NCBI RefSeq assembly: GCF_030253575.1
Contig: NC_080569.1
Span: 7,234,001-7,298,000 of the forward strand
From: Rhododendron vialii
Taxonomy: Eukaryota > Streptophyta > Magnoliopsida > Ericales > Ericaceae
Length of the DNA stretch: 64,000 bases
Direction of reading: 5' to 3'
Shown: positions 12,351 to 23,924 of the stretch, in pieces
Layout of the letters: every line of letters starts with the position of its first letter
Position numbering within the stretch: the first letter of the stretch is position 1
Notes under the pieces: generated by a model
The model's input: only the letters and a program-made list of their open reading frames with translations
Databases searched by the model: none
Told to the model about the DNA's origin: nothing
Translations under genes and position numbers: made by a program

Positions 12351-14860
12351 ATGTCAGTACCAAATGATGATAATCCGTCTTCCCATGCACAGGTATATCT
12401 CCTACAACTACTAAAAAACATTCCTATGCATTAAACGTAATACTAGTTTCAGTAGTTAGCTTTAAAGGATTATCTAATCAGCGGTTGGATGAGTTGAAGT
12501 TTGATTGACCTCCAAAAGTCTTGGTTTATATTCATCAGAGCCTTATTAACTGGGAGTGATGAAAATTTATCCCCTTTCTATACTTGCATTGGTAGTCATC
12601 GTCTACTTTCATTATTCCAAGTACCTTTGTGATTGTGGAGCCTTTGTGTTGAACTCAACAGTGTACTCTACTTATTGCCATTGGTTAAGTTTATTCTCAA
12701 TAAATAAAGGTTTTGATAAAGAAACTTTTCCTAGAATTGCTTCCCTTTTGAGGCTCACTTTTCCCTTTTGGGTCCTGTAGTTGCTGCCAAAAATTCAGTT
12801 AGTCATATCTCCATTCAATATTCCTCCTCTTGTACAGTAATCCTGGTGTGGAAAGCTCTTAGAATTCTCTGTGTCGATTAACTAAAAAAGGCTTCCTTTA
12901 ACTATTGGTTTTAACTTCTACGAATGTTTGTAAGTTCGTCCCGCTAAATTTATGGAGGTGATTCTCAGATTAAATATCTGAAGGCTCTTCTGAAAACTCA
13001 ACAAGAAGTAGTTTGGTCCATTTGATTTCGTAAATTGCCCCTGCCAATTGCATTGTGTTTTTTTACAGGTTTTTGTCTATGTAATATCTTTTGGCAAGCC
13101 ATCATTCCTGATGGCAACCATGTCAGGGGTGGGTATATGCTTGAGTATCAATTTTCTTCTTTTTTTGGAAAAGAAAGTAGTCTTGCAGCTATCATCCCTT
13201 TTACATCTCTGGACTGTTTTAAGATTTAATTGGAATTGTGAAGTTTGCTGCAAATGTTTACAACCTAACTTTTTTTGGTTGGGATTAAAGGCACCGTGAG
13301 TAACAGAAATTGTTTATCCAAGGGCTTATTTTGTTTCTATACAAACAGTCTTTGTGGAAAGTAATGTGTTAGGAACTTAGTAATGCACCAATAAATGATG
13401 TTTTCCCAGATTACTTCAATGGAAAAATTGCTTGTTAAATATGCTCAAGCCCTTTGATCATAAAGGAGAGGCGCATACCAGCTTGAGTATTGCACTTGCA
13501 TCACCATGATTTGTGACTATCCAATGCATAAGTAATCCCCATCCTTGAGAATAACAAAAAGGAAAAAGAAATAATAAGGAGAAGGCCTTCCAATTTGGTG
13601 GACAATTAAATCAAGGTTTTGTAAGTCTTGGTCATCTCAACACACGTATGTATGCATAGCACATACATTATAATTTCCTTGCTTATTGTGGGTTGTTTGT
13701 GCAGCTCTCTGCTAATGTATTCAGTGACCTTCTTGATTCCATTATTGTTGATGTTGCATCCGAGTGTCATCGGATAGCAAGGCTAGGCCTTGATCGTAAT
13801 TTGGAAGAAGAGGAAGAGGAATTGAGGTTGTCAGCACAAGCTCGGGCCAGGGTAGCTGATCCAAGTAACAGTGCTGAAACTAACAGTAAGTATGTGGTTG
13901 ACATATTTGGACAAACACATCCTTCTGTGGCCAATGAAGTATTTGAATGCATGAACTGTGGGCGATCGGTTGTGGCCGGAAGGTTTGCTCCGCATTTGGA
14001 GAAATGCATGGGAAAGGTAACTATTTTCTCGTATTGCTCCTCCTGGTTAATGTCAACTGACTCAACTCAACAAAGCTTTGATCGAAATAGCTTTCACTTG
14101 CAATGCACAATTCGTTCATTTCTATGATCCCAACAGGGAACGGGAATGTGGTGCACCACATGCCCAAAATTGTGGAACGGTGGGGCTAGACATGTATGGA
14201 TTACAGCACAAGGATGTAAGGTTTTGATAGAGAAAACAGCCAACAAATAGTATATATTTTTCTAATTATATATGGAAAACACGTTTGAAAAAGCATTTTT
14301 GACGAGAAGTTTACCACTGTCCTATTAAATTTCCTTTTGTTGATTTGTCATGTTTTGTTTCTCCTCCTACGGATAATTTTAGAAATGCATAGGAAAACCT
14401 TCGGGATCAAGTTGGATTTGGTTTGCTAAATTCACTGTTTTGGGATGTAGCCGTACGCCTTTACCAATTGTTCCAAAATGCAATACACCAGGTTTCAGTG
14501 ATTTCTTGTAACGTGGGTCATTTATCAAACTACATAAATTCTTCTATTTCCATTAATAAAATCCCAATTTCAGGAAATCTCCAGAGAAGGTGTACTGAGT
14601 CTACTGACTGCTTCTTCCAAACTATTCATTAGGAGTACTTCTTAATTATTATCAAACTATTCATTACTTTGTTGCAGGGAAGAAAGGCTCGTCTGAAGAC
14701 AACAAGAAGTAGCACAGCTGCACAGAATCGGTACTCAAGAGGCAGCCCTGTTTCAACCTACTCTCCTTATTCAACTTCAACTAGCATGAACCGGTTATCA
14801 AATGGAACGCCCGGTGTTTCAGGTGAGGAATACTCAAATGGAACCCTAGAAGAGTTGTGA
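12351..14860 (+). CDS. SGF11: SGF11, SAGA deubiquitination module adaptor
   Basis: Three coding exons join in frame: 12351-12392, 13705-14016 and 14678-14860, giving 178 aa, close to the length of plant SGF11. All junctions are phase 0 with GT/AG ends. Residues 15-45 form the N-terminal helix that in the family packs into the deubiquitinating module. The C-terminal zinc finger is C96, C99, H111, C115 (CMNC, then HLEKC), followed by a basic GRKARLK stretch that in the family contacts the nucleosome acidic patch. SGF11 links the H2B deubiquitinase (UBP22 in plants) to ENY2. A leader exon ending near 10875 (GATCAG before GTACC) is plausible, which would put a long intron in the 5' UTR. Without splicing only the 144-codon middle frame is visible. 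The assignment is by remembered family sequence. Confidence 0.9.
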
Positions 14861-15652
14861 AAGAAATTTGAATGAAGTCAGGCTGACAAAATCGCATGAA
14901 GTCAATAGGAAACCATCTACAGTGGACATCCGGGTTACGTGACTGATGATCCATGTTTTTTGTTTCTTTGTTCTTGCCTTTCTTTTCCATGAGAGACATA
15001 TGGTTGTGTTGTTTCTCGTTAAAAAGCAGCTTCTTAGCTTCCATACCAATATGAATGAGGAAAAGTACACGTTTGTGACTATTCTGAGTACGCAGCTTAG
15101 GTTTAATTATCCATTCCCCCGAACTGGGCTCTTGTTATGTACCTAATTTCTTAAAATCATATTGTATTTTTTTATTGGCATTAGAAACTACGCAGCAGTA
15201 GGAGATATAAGGAGTGAGATAAGTTGGTGTTCCCTAGGGTAGCGGGTTAGTGTTATCCTTGGATGTATAGAAATATTTTTTTTTGTGGTCAAATAAAGGG
15301 GCCCTGAATATTTATCAAAGTCCTTTATTGTGAAGTACATAGATCCGGTTCTCCTCACTCAGAGCCAATCGGAGGTCTTCTCCCCTCGAAGTGAGACTCT
15401 TTTCTCCTCTCATTCTATTTCATTTTCTGATACGAAAAAGTTTGTATCAGTTCTAGATATCAGTGTATATGACTACTGTTACACTGTTATAGTTTCCAGG
15501 GGTGTTTGGAAACTAAGGAAAGTATCAAAAAGTTGTGCTGCATTTTGATTCTATCTTTGCTTTCGGCCGTACGTTTGATGCCAAGAATAGAGCCTCTCCC
15601 GAAGTCTCTGAATCATTCATTCTGCTGCTAAGGAAAGAGCAGCTAAAGGAGC

Positions 15653-15728
15653 TGCTGCTGCTGCTGTGTGTGTGTGTGTGTGTGTGTGTCAAAGATCCTT
15701 TCTCTGTGTGTGTGTGTGTGTGTCTGTC
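15653..15728. repeat. CTG and TG microsatellites
   Basis: Four to five CTG units are followed by (TG)n, then TCAAAGATCC, then a second (TG)n and another GTCAAAGATCC. The block TG-run plus CAAAGATCC is duplicated, consistent with replication slippage. Confidence 0.8.
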
Positions 15729-15765
15729 AAAGATCCATTCATGGCCGTTTCAAGCATTTTGTTGG

Positions 15766-16966
15766 TTGGAAGTTGGCAACTCCAAAGTAGACTCTCTCTC
15801 TAGAAAGAAACCGATTTTCCTTTCTCTTCAGCGTACAAAGTAAGCTTCTTCCTCACGGTGGGGGGGACCGGGGGAGGCTGCCGCCTCCACCCCCGCCACA
15901 CCCACCACCCCTCCGCCTGTTAACCCACCCATCCCCCCCTCGAACAAGCAACCCTTAGTCCCCTGTGCCGATTAGCGCACCCGATCAGAGCGTGTGTTGT
16001 TCTCCGCCACCTCTCTGTTGCCTCCATTGGTGAGTCTCTCCAATCTCCTTTTCCAGTGAGGACGCCGGAGAAGCTCCTCCGTTTTAGCCACGCACGCTCT
16101 TTCTCAAATGCCCAGTCGCTCGGACACCCCTATTCCCATTGTCCCTTGCCCCGTTCGTCCATTCGGTTGTTTTTTTTTTAAAACCTGATCGGCCTCCCTC
16201 TTCTAATCTCCCCTTCCCGTCTGATCGGGCTCCTCTTTTTTCTTTCTCTGATTGGATCCGACTCCCCGTCGAATTCGATCGGGCCTCTGTGCGTGGCTGA
16301 GACCTTGGTTTTGGGTGTTTATGTGGTTTTAATTGCAGGTTATTGGGAGTTTTGTTTCGCGGTGGTTGCTGGTTTTGGGCTACCTGATCTGCGTCGGTTG
16401 CCATTTCTATATGGGTGCGATCTGGCCAGCGGCATGGCCCCTTCGGTTGGAGTGGGCTCTGGCTCTGGCGGGTTATTCTAGTTGATTTGCTCAGGGATTT
16501 GTGCCTCAAGCTACCTCGGTTGTGGTTCTTTTGTGGTGCATTAGTTTAGATTTTGTTTTAAGTTTTCTGCTGTAATTTTCGGTGCGATGGGGTGGGTAGG
16601 TCAGTGTTTAGAGCGGTGGTTTTTTGGCTTTTGTAGTTCATCGTTCAATAACCGCAGTTGCGGAATTGTCTATGTAAGCCGCGCACACAATTTCCACTCG
16701 TCCCACGCTGTGCTTTGTTCCTTAGGCCTTCTGTTGACTTTCGCTCGTCGTCGGCATCCCTAGACTTTTTGTAAGCCTTTATCTTCTGGTGATAGCATAG
16801 CATTTGGTGTATTTTGTGTTTGCGGGGTAGTATTTTGTGTTCTGTTCCTTAGGTCCTTGTGAGGCCTCCGCTCGTCGCTAGTGTGTCTAATAACTATTGT
16901 AACACAGCGATAGGACACTATACTTTTATTATTCATCAATGTATTTCTATAGTGTTCCAAAAAAAA
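15766..16966 (+). mobile_element. Poly(A) retroposon with 14-bp target duplication
   Basis: AAGCATTTTGTTGG occurs at 15752-15765 and again at 16967-16980, directly after an A-run (about 16958-16968). A 1.2-kb insert with a 3' poly(A) and a 14-bp direct repeat is the product of LINE-type target-primed reverse transcription. The insert is GC-rich at its 5' side (15860-16300) and shows no reverse transcriptase or intact ORF. It could be a 5'-truncated LINE, a SINE-like element or a retrocopy of a transcript. Confidence 0.7.
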
Positions 16967-17054
16967 AAGCATTTTGTTGGCACACTTAATAATGTTATTT
17001 CCAAGACCCAAAAGATCACATTAATGCGAGAGATTTGGAAAGAAAATTCTTTTA

Positions 17055-17330
17055 GATTTTTTTTTTGAAATCAGGCAATTCATTAATTCATACCCGAAGG
17101 CAAATATTACATTGCAATAATAGGATTGCACCAAACTACCTAATCCGAGATACGAGTACTGTATTAAGCACAAAAGCTACAGACTCAATGACATCTTGCA
17201 AAAGCACCCGGCACAAGTGTCGGCCTAGAAATCCCGTCCGGGACTAGACAGAGAGATACCAAAATGGAATTTCAGCACAAACCATTAAACACTAAGCACA
17301 AATATGTAATCACACAAATATCTTCTCCCA
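17055..17330 (-). mobile_element. Possible LINE-type 3' end (minus)
   Basis: A T-run at 17059-17067 is followed by sequence that on the minus strand would be the tail of a non-LTR element ending in poly(A). The shape resembles the tails at 52624 and 53598, but the sequence is different and no target duplication was identified. Confidence 0.35.
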
Positions 17331-17337
17331 AGGACAT

Positions 17338-17500
17338 GCCTCAAGGGCCGTCGGCCGAAACTGGATCAGGAGACCCAATCTTGAGCCGTGGAAGTACAAC
17401 GATTTCGTCCTTAATTGTTTGCCTCAAGGGCCGTCGGCCGAAACTGGATCAGGAGACCCAATCTAGAGCCGTGGAAGTACAACGATTTCGTCCTTGCTCA
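17338..17500. repeat. 83-bp tandem duplication next to a tRNA gene
   Basis: GCCTCAAGGGCCGTCGG at 17338 recurs at 17421. The copies are nearly identical through GATTTCGTCCTT. The second copy ends a few bases before the 3' side of the tRNA-Glu gene. Confidence 0.85.
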
Positions 17501-17510
17501 AAACAATTAA

Positions 17511-17583
17511 TTCCGTTGCCGGGACTTGAACCCGGGTCTTTCGGGTGAGAGCCGAATATCCTGACCAACTAGACTACAACGGA
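17511..17583 (-). tRNA. tRNA-Glu (anticodon CTC)
   Basis: Read on the minus strand, the 73-nt sequence folds as a full cloverleaf. The acceptor stem TCCGTTG pairs with CAACGGA, with an A discriminator. The A box is TAGTCTAGTTGG. The anticodon arm is TTCGG-CTCTCAC-CCGAA, with CTC in the loop. The T arm CCGGG-TTCAAGT-CCCGG contains the B box GGTTCAAGTCC. There is no intron. A TTTT run lies shortly downstream (minus strand), serving as an RNA polymerase III terminator. The anticodon-stem closing pairs are intact (TTCGG with CCGAA), supporting function. Confidence 0.93.
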
Positions 17584-17649
17584 TGTTGTCTTAAATTTAT
17601 CACCTGTTGATTTATAACGGAATTCAAAACTTCGAAACGGAACTATCTT

Positions 17650-17868
17650 GGGTGTGTTCCGGTTTCTCCAAAAAAAAATGTTTTTTTGAAAAAGTATGTA
17701 ATTTTAAACTCAAAAATCATGTGTTTACGCAAATAATTTTTCGACCAATATGGATCTTATTTAATAGATCTCATTGAGATCTTTAATACGGTGCAAAAAA
17801 AATAAAAAAAATTATTTTTCATTTTCGTTATATTTGAGTTTGAAAAATTGAAAAAAAGAACCTAAACT
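17650..17868. repeat. Dispersed short element, copy 1
   Basis: This shares long stretches with 50511-50745: GTTCCGGTTTCT, TAATTTTTC.ACCAATATG, AGATCTCATTGAGATCTT and TTTCGTTATATTTGAGTTT. Copy 2 has inverted ends (CCGTTCCG and CGGAACGG), so this family is probably a MITE; the right end of copy 1 is degraded. Confidence 0.6.
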
Positions 17869-17869
17869 G

Positions 17870-18300
17870 GGTTTAGCCTAGTGAGTTGGGTGCCTTTCAT
17901 CCCCAGGTGAAACTCGGTTTCGAGTGAGTGCAATTCTTAAAAGAGAGTGAATATTACCCTCTCTTTTATTGGTTGAAATGGTGTGAACTACATCACAAAG
18001 TGATGTTATGCTTACCATGCAATACACTTTTTGGTAAGCATGATATCACTTTGTGGTGGGATCTACATCATTTCAACCAATAAAAATGAAGGTAATGTTC
18101 ACCCTCTTAAGTGGAGGGTGAACAAAACTCAACTCGTTTCGAGTCTTGCCTGTAGCAATGGGGTGTGGGGGTAAACATTTATACTCATTTGTACTTAGGT
18201 AGTGCTGTTGTGACGACATGTCATCTTGGATAGTAGCTATGGCTCAGACTGGACATTCCACAGTGGGTAAGCAGCCTCTATGGTCACGCCCAAGGGAGTT
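17870..18300 (+). mobile_element. SINE-like sequence interrupted by a MITE
   Basis: GTTTAGCCTAGTGAGTTGGG resembles a tRNA A box, and GGTTTCGAGTC (after removal of the MITE) resembles a B box, as in tRNA-derived SINEs. The MITE 17926-18135 sits exactly in the B box. The 3' end of the SINE was not found. Confidence 0.45.
17926..18135. mobile_element. 210-bp MITE with 9-bp target duplication
   Basis: GTTTCGAGT is present at 17917-17925 and 18136-18144, flanking a 210-bp fold-back sequence. The inner arms are long and well paired: TATTGGTTGAAATG pairs with CATTTCAACCAATA, and ACATCACAAAGTGAT with ATCACTTTGTGGTG. A 9-bp duplication is typical of Mutator-like elements. Confidence 0.75.
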
Positions 18301-18796
18301 GCTACGCTAGTCGTCCCATCCCACCATTTTTTTGATCAATCACTTTTTGATCTGAAAAGGAAAATTACTTGATAATGTTTTTAACCAAATATAAAAAATT
18401 CTTTGATAATATCATTACGTGTAACGTGTAGGACTACGAAGTTACTCCCCCAAAGTACATAGCATCATAATACCTGATCCCGAAGAAGTACATAGCTACA
18501 TTTTCTAGTAACTGCGGCTTCCCAAAAGAATAAGAATTCGGATGGATTCTGTCCCGATATCTGGGGCGTTCTCTTCTTGGTGATTAGTAGGAGTAGTAAT
18601 TATCATTAGTCCAGATAAGAGCAAGGCAAATATATAGAAAGCGAAAAAAAATGCCTGATATTCGATTATAATCATTAACGCGGGACAACACTCTATACAG
18701 ATTAGATACATGGAGGGAATGTTCTTTCTTCCAAATACCATCTTCCGAATCAAAACCACAGAAAGATGTTATCTACCTTTCAGTGCCAGAGTTCAA

Positions 18797-21233
18797 CTAG
18801 TCAAACAGTTCCCAATTCTTGGTGATTTTTGAAGAAGTTTTTTGCCTTGGGTTTGGAGCAGTGAGGCTCCCTACTCCCGAATCAAACTTCTCCCACTTGG
18901 TTGTCACCGACATAGCACTGCTGCCGTTGGCAAAAGGATTAGCATTTCTTGCCTTCAGATTGTCAAGCGCATCCACAAAACTCTGGACGCGACGGACCTG
19001 CACAGGAACATCGATTGAATGACATCTCCGTCATTGCAATTCATAGTTGCACACTATTATTGACTTGAAATCTCTTTTAGTAAGAATGCATACGAAACAT
19101 TCACAAAACAGCTTAAAGGAGTCATAGAGAAACTTACTGACACAACTTGGTTGCAGTTACTTGTGAGACAAACTGGAATTTTCTACTGGTTAATAATTTA
19201 ACATAAGCAGGATGACCGTTAAAGGTTTGGCGTGTTTCTTCAACATTTTGTGAGGCAACATTCTGAAAGAGATGAAGATGTGCTAACTTGAACAGTCAAG
19301 TCTGCTAGTACCATAGAGACATTAGAGGCATGAATGAAACAAATATACTCGTGCACACACTTGGAATACATAAATGCGCTCATGTACCCAAGCGTGTGGC
19401 AGACTTCATACTTCATTGAGGCATTTCTTTCGAAATTATATGGACATCACTCAAAGAAAGTTCCTTTCCTTACATTTGGAGACATTAGTACAAAAATGCA
19501 TTAGACCTCTGCTGCAGATCATATTGAAGGATTTGGGAGTGTGTTCCTTGCATAGAAACTAGAACCAAGTCCTTTCAAAAGATTCACAAAGTTATCAAAC
19601 AGCCGCATCTCATCTCTTAGTGACATAAAGTCAATGCAACAACTAACCTCGATCCGCCTCTGCACTTTTGCCTCGCCATCAGCCCGAATAGCATCTAATT
19701 TAAGTAACTGCACCATGAGTAACTCCGTCAACACAACAAATTCCTTGTCTTCGGCCTGGGAGCCATTTTCAACAGTTTTCGCCAGGGCAATGACCTAACC
19801 AAATAATAAAAGTGAATAAAAGTATTAGGTTTCTTTGGCGCCATGTAAAAGGTTAAATTTTCCCCATGATTTATCAAGGGATCCTGACCTTGTCCGAGAG
19901 CTTATCAACGTCAACTCTAACTTTAGCAACAGCTTCGTAGGCCTGTAGCATGTACTGATTTCTCTTCATCTCCTCGAATTTCCTCTCTTTGCTAGCTGGG
20001 TCTTCTACTAATATCACCTTTGACATGTCTGTTACACCCACAATGTGCAGACATTCCTCATCATCCTTTTCTTTACCTCTAAACAACAACCTCTGCTCCT
20101 TAGGCTTCAGACCAGTTTCGTGGGCAAGAACCCTTTTCAGATCCCCTTCCATTAGACCAAAAGAAGCTATTAATCATCCATTTCATGGAACAGGAATGTA
20201 AAAATTGGTAGTACCAATTACTGAGATGAGATTAAAGTCCAAAGACAACCACCGAAACCTAGCATGATCAGATCCCGTAACAGGATTCATAACATTCCGA
20301 ACATGTATCATACCTTTCATATGAGTCGCGTTAATTGTAACTTAATTACTTAGCCTTGATGTAAGTTGTAACTATAGCTAATAGCCTCTCGGTAGTAAAT
20401 TATACTACATGGGACAATTTTTAGATTTTCACTAGTTGATCCCAGTTAGTTTTTACCACATCAATTTGTAGAAGTGGCTCAAAATGTATCTATAGTCCAA
20501 ACATCCCGGATAACATGTGAACTCATTCTTGATTTGATTACCAAATGCCCACTTGCTAAAGCAAGAATGCGTCATCATTGCGGAGAAGGGAAAATAAACT
20601 ACAAAAAGCGCCATTAACATCCACTAAATTATGTTGAAATCATCAATCCGACAAAGCACACTTCAAATTAACTGTCTCAGGAACTAAGGATTGTGGAAGG
20701 AAAAAAGACTTCATGGAGAAACAAACACTTCAAGTTGCCATGGTGCATGAACAAAATATTTATTCACAAACTTTAGTCTGTGCACAGTTCATAAACCATA
20801 CAAAAGGGGGCAAACAAAAAAGAAGCTGCTTTTAATCTCACATTATTAAAGAGAAAAGACAAGAAAGATGACACTAAAAATATTTAAAACCAGAAATGGG
20901 CAACACTATTGTCTAACATAAAAGACACAAAGTAAAGCAAATGCACAAATCTATTCAACAGCGAAAAGAAATTCCAAAAGTGAATTAGAGAAAAAAAGGA
21001 AAGTGGGGATCGGTACCAAAAGTGGATTGAGAAGGGACATTGATTTCGTGGTGAGAGGAACCGTGAGAGACCTTGATCTTGATCATGGAATCCCCACTAG
21101 ACCCAAGACCTCTCTTCTGAACAAGCATGCCTCCAGGCCTCAGCTCCCAATCAATTCTGACCTCCTCATTGTTGTTTTTGTACCCAATACCAGCACCAAC
21201 AACTTTCTTTGAAGGTTTAGATGATCTTTTCAT
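18797..21233 (-). CDS. BAG-domain co-chaperone (plant BAG1-4 type)
   Basis: Four exons on the minus strand join in frame with GT/AG ends: 21233-21017, 20145-19889, 19794-19648 and 18997-18797, giving 273 aa. Residues about 49-125 form a ubiquitin-like domain (IKIKV...STFGDLKRVL...RLLFRGKEKDDEECL...VILVEDPASKERK), and a helical BAG domain follows (about 140-225, with QAYEAVAKVRVDVDKL and RRVQSFVDALDNLKARN). In this family the BAG domain binds the Hsp70 nucleotide-binding domain and promotes nucleotide exchange, acting in stress and proteostasis. Length and order match the BAG1-4 group rather than the calmodulin-binding BAG5-7 group. The ATG at 21233 was chosen over an upstream TTG in the same frame. 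The promoter side is interrupted at 21436 by a giant MULE. Confidence 0.92.
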
Positions 21234-21251
21234 ACCCACCAAGAAAATTCC

Positions 21252-21338
21252 CTAAAAATTAGAAACAAAAAGATGTGGAAAAAGAAAGGTGGGGAACCCA
21301 CTGACAGCAATGGCATGAGGAGGGGAAGGGTTTGCCAT
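21252..21338 (-). promoter_or_regulatory. 28-codon upstream ORF in the BAG leader
   Basis: On the minus strand, an ATG at 21338 (MANPSPPHAIAVSG...) opens a 28-codon frame that stops at 21252, just 18 bases before the BAG ATG. If the leader is unspliced here, this uORF would be translated first. A 16-bp phrase (AACCCACTGACAGCAA) is repeated at about 21296 and 21380 in the same leader. This is an inference from position; no transcript evidence is available. Confidence 0.45.
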
Positions 21339-21427
21339 TTGAGTAATTCAGACTCTGAATAAGAACAAGAGGTTTTGGAACCCACTGACAGCAACTTTCC
21401 AACCGACCCTTATAGCGGTTGGTGGGT

Positions 21428-21436
21428 TTCTAGTTA
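21428..21436. repeat. Left 9-bp target-site duplication of the giant MULE
   Basis: TTCTAGTTA directly precedes the GGGGAAATT terminus at 21437. The identical 9-mer follows the AATTTCCCC terminus at 49767. Confidence 0.88.
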
Positions 21437-21899
21437 GGGGAAATTGCTGGACAGTGGACAAAAGGGCAAATATTGCCCAAATGATGGACCAGTTCTTGCT
21501 GAATTCATCTAGACATGAGAAGGACAAAAATAATTTCCCATACATGGAGAGGTCAACCTAGAATGACTAATATGCCCCTGATGAAAGAAACCCTAATAAG
21601 TTTCCCCATTTTGAATCCCAGCTACTGTTCCCTCATTCCATCCTTCCCTTGTACGCTGCTGCTGAAGAGAAGAGAACGGCAGGGGAGGGTTCCGTTCCAC
21701 CGAAGAAGACCGTTCTGCTGCAAGACCATTCTCCCTCACCTCTTCTTCCTCTCTCACTTTATCTCTCTGTAGCAACAGTACTCTCTCCATTCCACCGCAG
21801 AGAAGCAATCTCTTCTCCTTGACCAAGGGACATCGTACACATCTAGTACGTATATGTTTTGGGTGTTTCAATTATTTTTGCAGTTTTCTCTCTTTTCTG
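21437..21899 (+). repeat. Left terminal inverted repeat (L1)
   Basis: This matches the minus strand of 49324-49767 from the first base: GGGGAAATTGC, GGGGCAAATATTGCCCA (one G fewer here), ATGGACCAGTT, CCCATACATGGAGAGG, CAACCTAGAATGAC and then the CT-rich leader. It should contain the transposase promoter and first non-coding exon; a donor at 21846 (CTA before GTACGT) could splice to the acceptor at 23922. Confidence 0.85.
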
Positions 21900-22410
21900 T
21901 GGAAATTAACCAGACAATTTCTTTAAGCGAAAAATGCCTCTCTGAAAGATAGACTGAGGAGGTACCTATTTTGTCATGCATAACATGTGCTCGATAAATT
22001 GTTGAAGAGAAAGAAATAACCTATATTTTAGACGTAGGATATTGTGGGTGTTTCATTCTCCTATCAGCAATGGGCAATGACCTATATTTTAGCTCATTGA
22101 ATGATTGTCCCTTTATGAAGGTGTGTTGGTTTGTATGAAATATGGTTCTTGTTCAAGTTGTTAGCTTTTGGGATAAGTTTTCTCCTTTCTATAGTGATGT
22201 GAAAACAACGCAAGCAAACCATTTCGAGGGCCGTCACTCAAGTATTTTTTCCATTGACAATGTCCTAGCACCATAATTCGTTCCAACTAATGGAACAAAT
22301 TAGGAACTTTCTAAGTCTAACAATGTGCAAGGCACAATAGTATGACTGCAACAGAAAAAAACAATGTGTTGTCATCCATAATTCGTTCTAACTCATGTAA
22401 CATGTTTTTC

Positions 22411-23905
22411 CTGAAAATAAAACTGTTGCTCTTTAAGTTACCTAATGTTACTCCTTGTAAGAACTTTTGTTGCTATCTATGTAAGAATGTATGCCCTAGA
22501 CTGTTAAGGGTAGTGACCTATATTTTAATGGTTGTCCCTTTACAAAGGTGTGTTGGTCAATCTGAATCCACAATTCCACGCACAAAACCCTCCCCCCTCT
22601 CTCTCTCTGTATGTGTCATACTCTGTATACTCATAACTCCATAGTCCACAGCATTGTTACAAACACAAATTTAGAAATTTGATCGATGAAGGCTTAAGGA
22701 GAGGAGTTGGCTGCAATGGACGATTTTTGTAGCTAATGACAATTGAATTCACACCATTCTTACACACACAAATCCCGAATTTTGATCGATGAAGGCTTAA
22801 AGAGAGGAGTTGGCTGCAATGGACAATTTTTGTAGCTAACGGCAGTTGAATCCACACCATTCTTACACACACAAATGTAGAAGTTTGTAACTAATAGCAG
22901 AACCAGAATGTGGTATGTTTTTTTTGTAGCTATTGACAGTTGAATTTGAACTAGTTGAACCTACTTTTGTTTGATAGGTACTGAATCTGTATTTGGCTAT
23001 GAATCTGTATTTGAGTTTCATCTTTGATTTGCAATGATTGCTATAGTTTGCTGCACTTTGATTGATGCACTTTATTGTACCAGTTTTTAGATGCAGCTTT
23101 GTTTCCAATTTTGGAGTGTTGAAACCATTTCATTGCACAAAAAAATGAAAGGTAGTGGTGAAATCATTTCATTGCAATTTAAGCCACAAATTTTATACAC
23201 AGACACAACTTAGGACACAATAATTACTTCAGATTCAGCACTTCAAACATGGACACAACTTCATGGTAGATACTTTAGATTTCTAGCAGTTACACTCTTG
23301 TCAACGAAAAAATGATCAATAGGGTACTCATTTAGAGTGTTTCAAGAGGAAGAGGATGAGGAATGCATGGCTAGAGATGGATGGAGGGAGTTCACAGGAA
23401 GGGAGGGAAGTCACAGAAAGGGAGAGAGGGCAACGGATGGAGGCTGGTGGTGTACTCTTGCTGTTGTACTTTGTATTTTCTCATTCTTGTTGTGATAGTC
23501 ATGTAACGTGTTTTTTCCTGAAAATAAAATAGCTGCTCTTTAAGTCACCTAATGTTACTCCTTGTAAGAATTTTTGCTGCTCTCTATGTAAGAATGTATG
23601 CCCTAGACTGTTAAGGGCAGTTAATTCAATTTTAACTCACTGGTTGGCTGTCCCTTTACAAGGGTGTGTTGGTCTATATGAAATGTGGTTCTTGTTTCTT
23701 AAGGGCAGTTAACTCACTGGTTTCTTAAACTCACTGGTTCTTGTTTCTATATGAAATGTGGCTGTCCCTTTACATTTTAGGTAACATGTTTTTTCCTGGG
23801 AATAAAATAGTTGCTCTTTAAGTCACCTAATGTTACTCCTTGTAAGAACTTTTGATGCTCTCTATTTAAGAATGTATGCCCTAGACTGTTAAGAATGTAT
23901 GCTCT
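22411..23905 (+). repeat. Subterminal repeats of the MULE
   Basis: A module of about 130-190 bp (GTTGCTCTTTAAGT...ACCTAATGTTACTCC, TATGCCCTAGACTGTTAAG, GTGTGTTGGTC) occurs at about 22411-22600, 23509-23700 and 23783-23905. It occurs again in part B at about 44645-44840 and 46101-46260, and inverted at 46497-46690. A 102-bp direct duplication (GATCGATGAAGGCTTAA at 22681 and 22783) lies between. Such repeats may be transposase-binding or replication-slippage products; their role is not shown by the sequence. Confidence 0.7.
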
Positions 23906-23924
23906 ATATTTTGTCTTTTTAGGT

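Noticed and set aside
14139..14220. AACAG acceptor considered as an extra SGF11 exon
   Set aside because: The downstream reading frame does not match SGF11, whereas 14016 joined to 14678 gives the conserved KCMGKGRKARLK.
16084..16509. 141-codon minus frame
   Set aside because: Low-complexity frame in the antisense of a poly(A) retroposon, with no domain.
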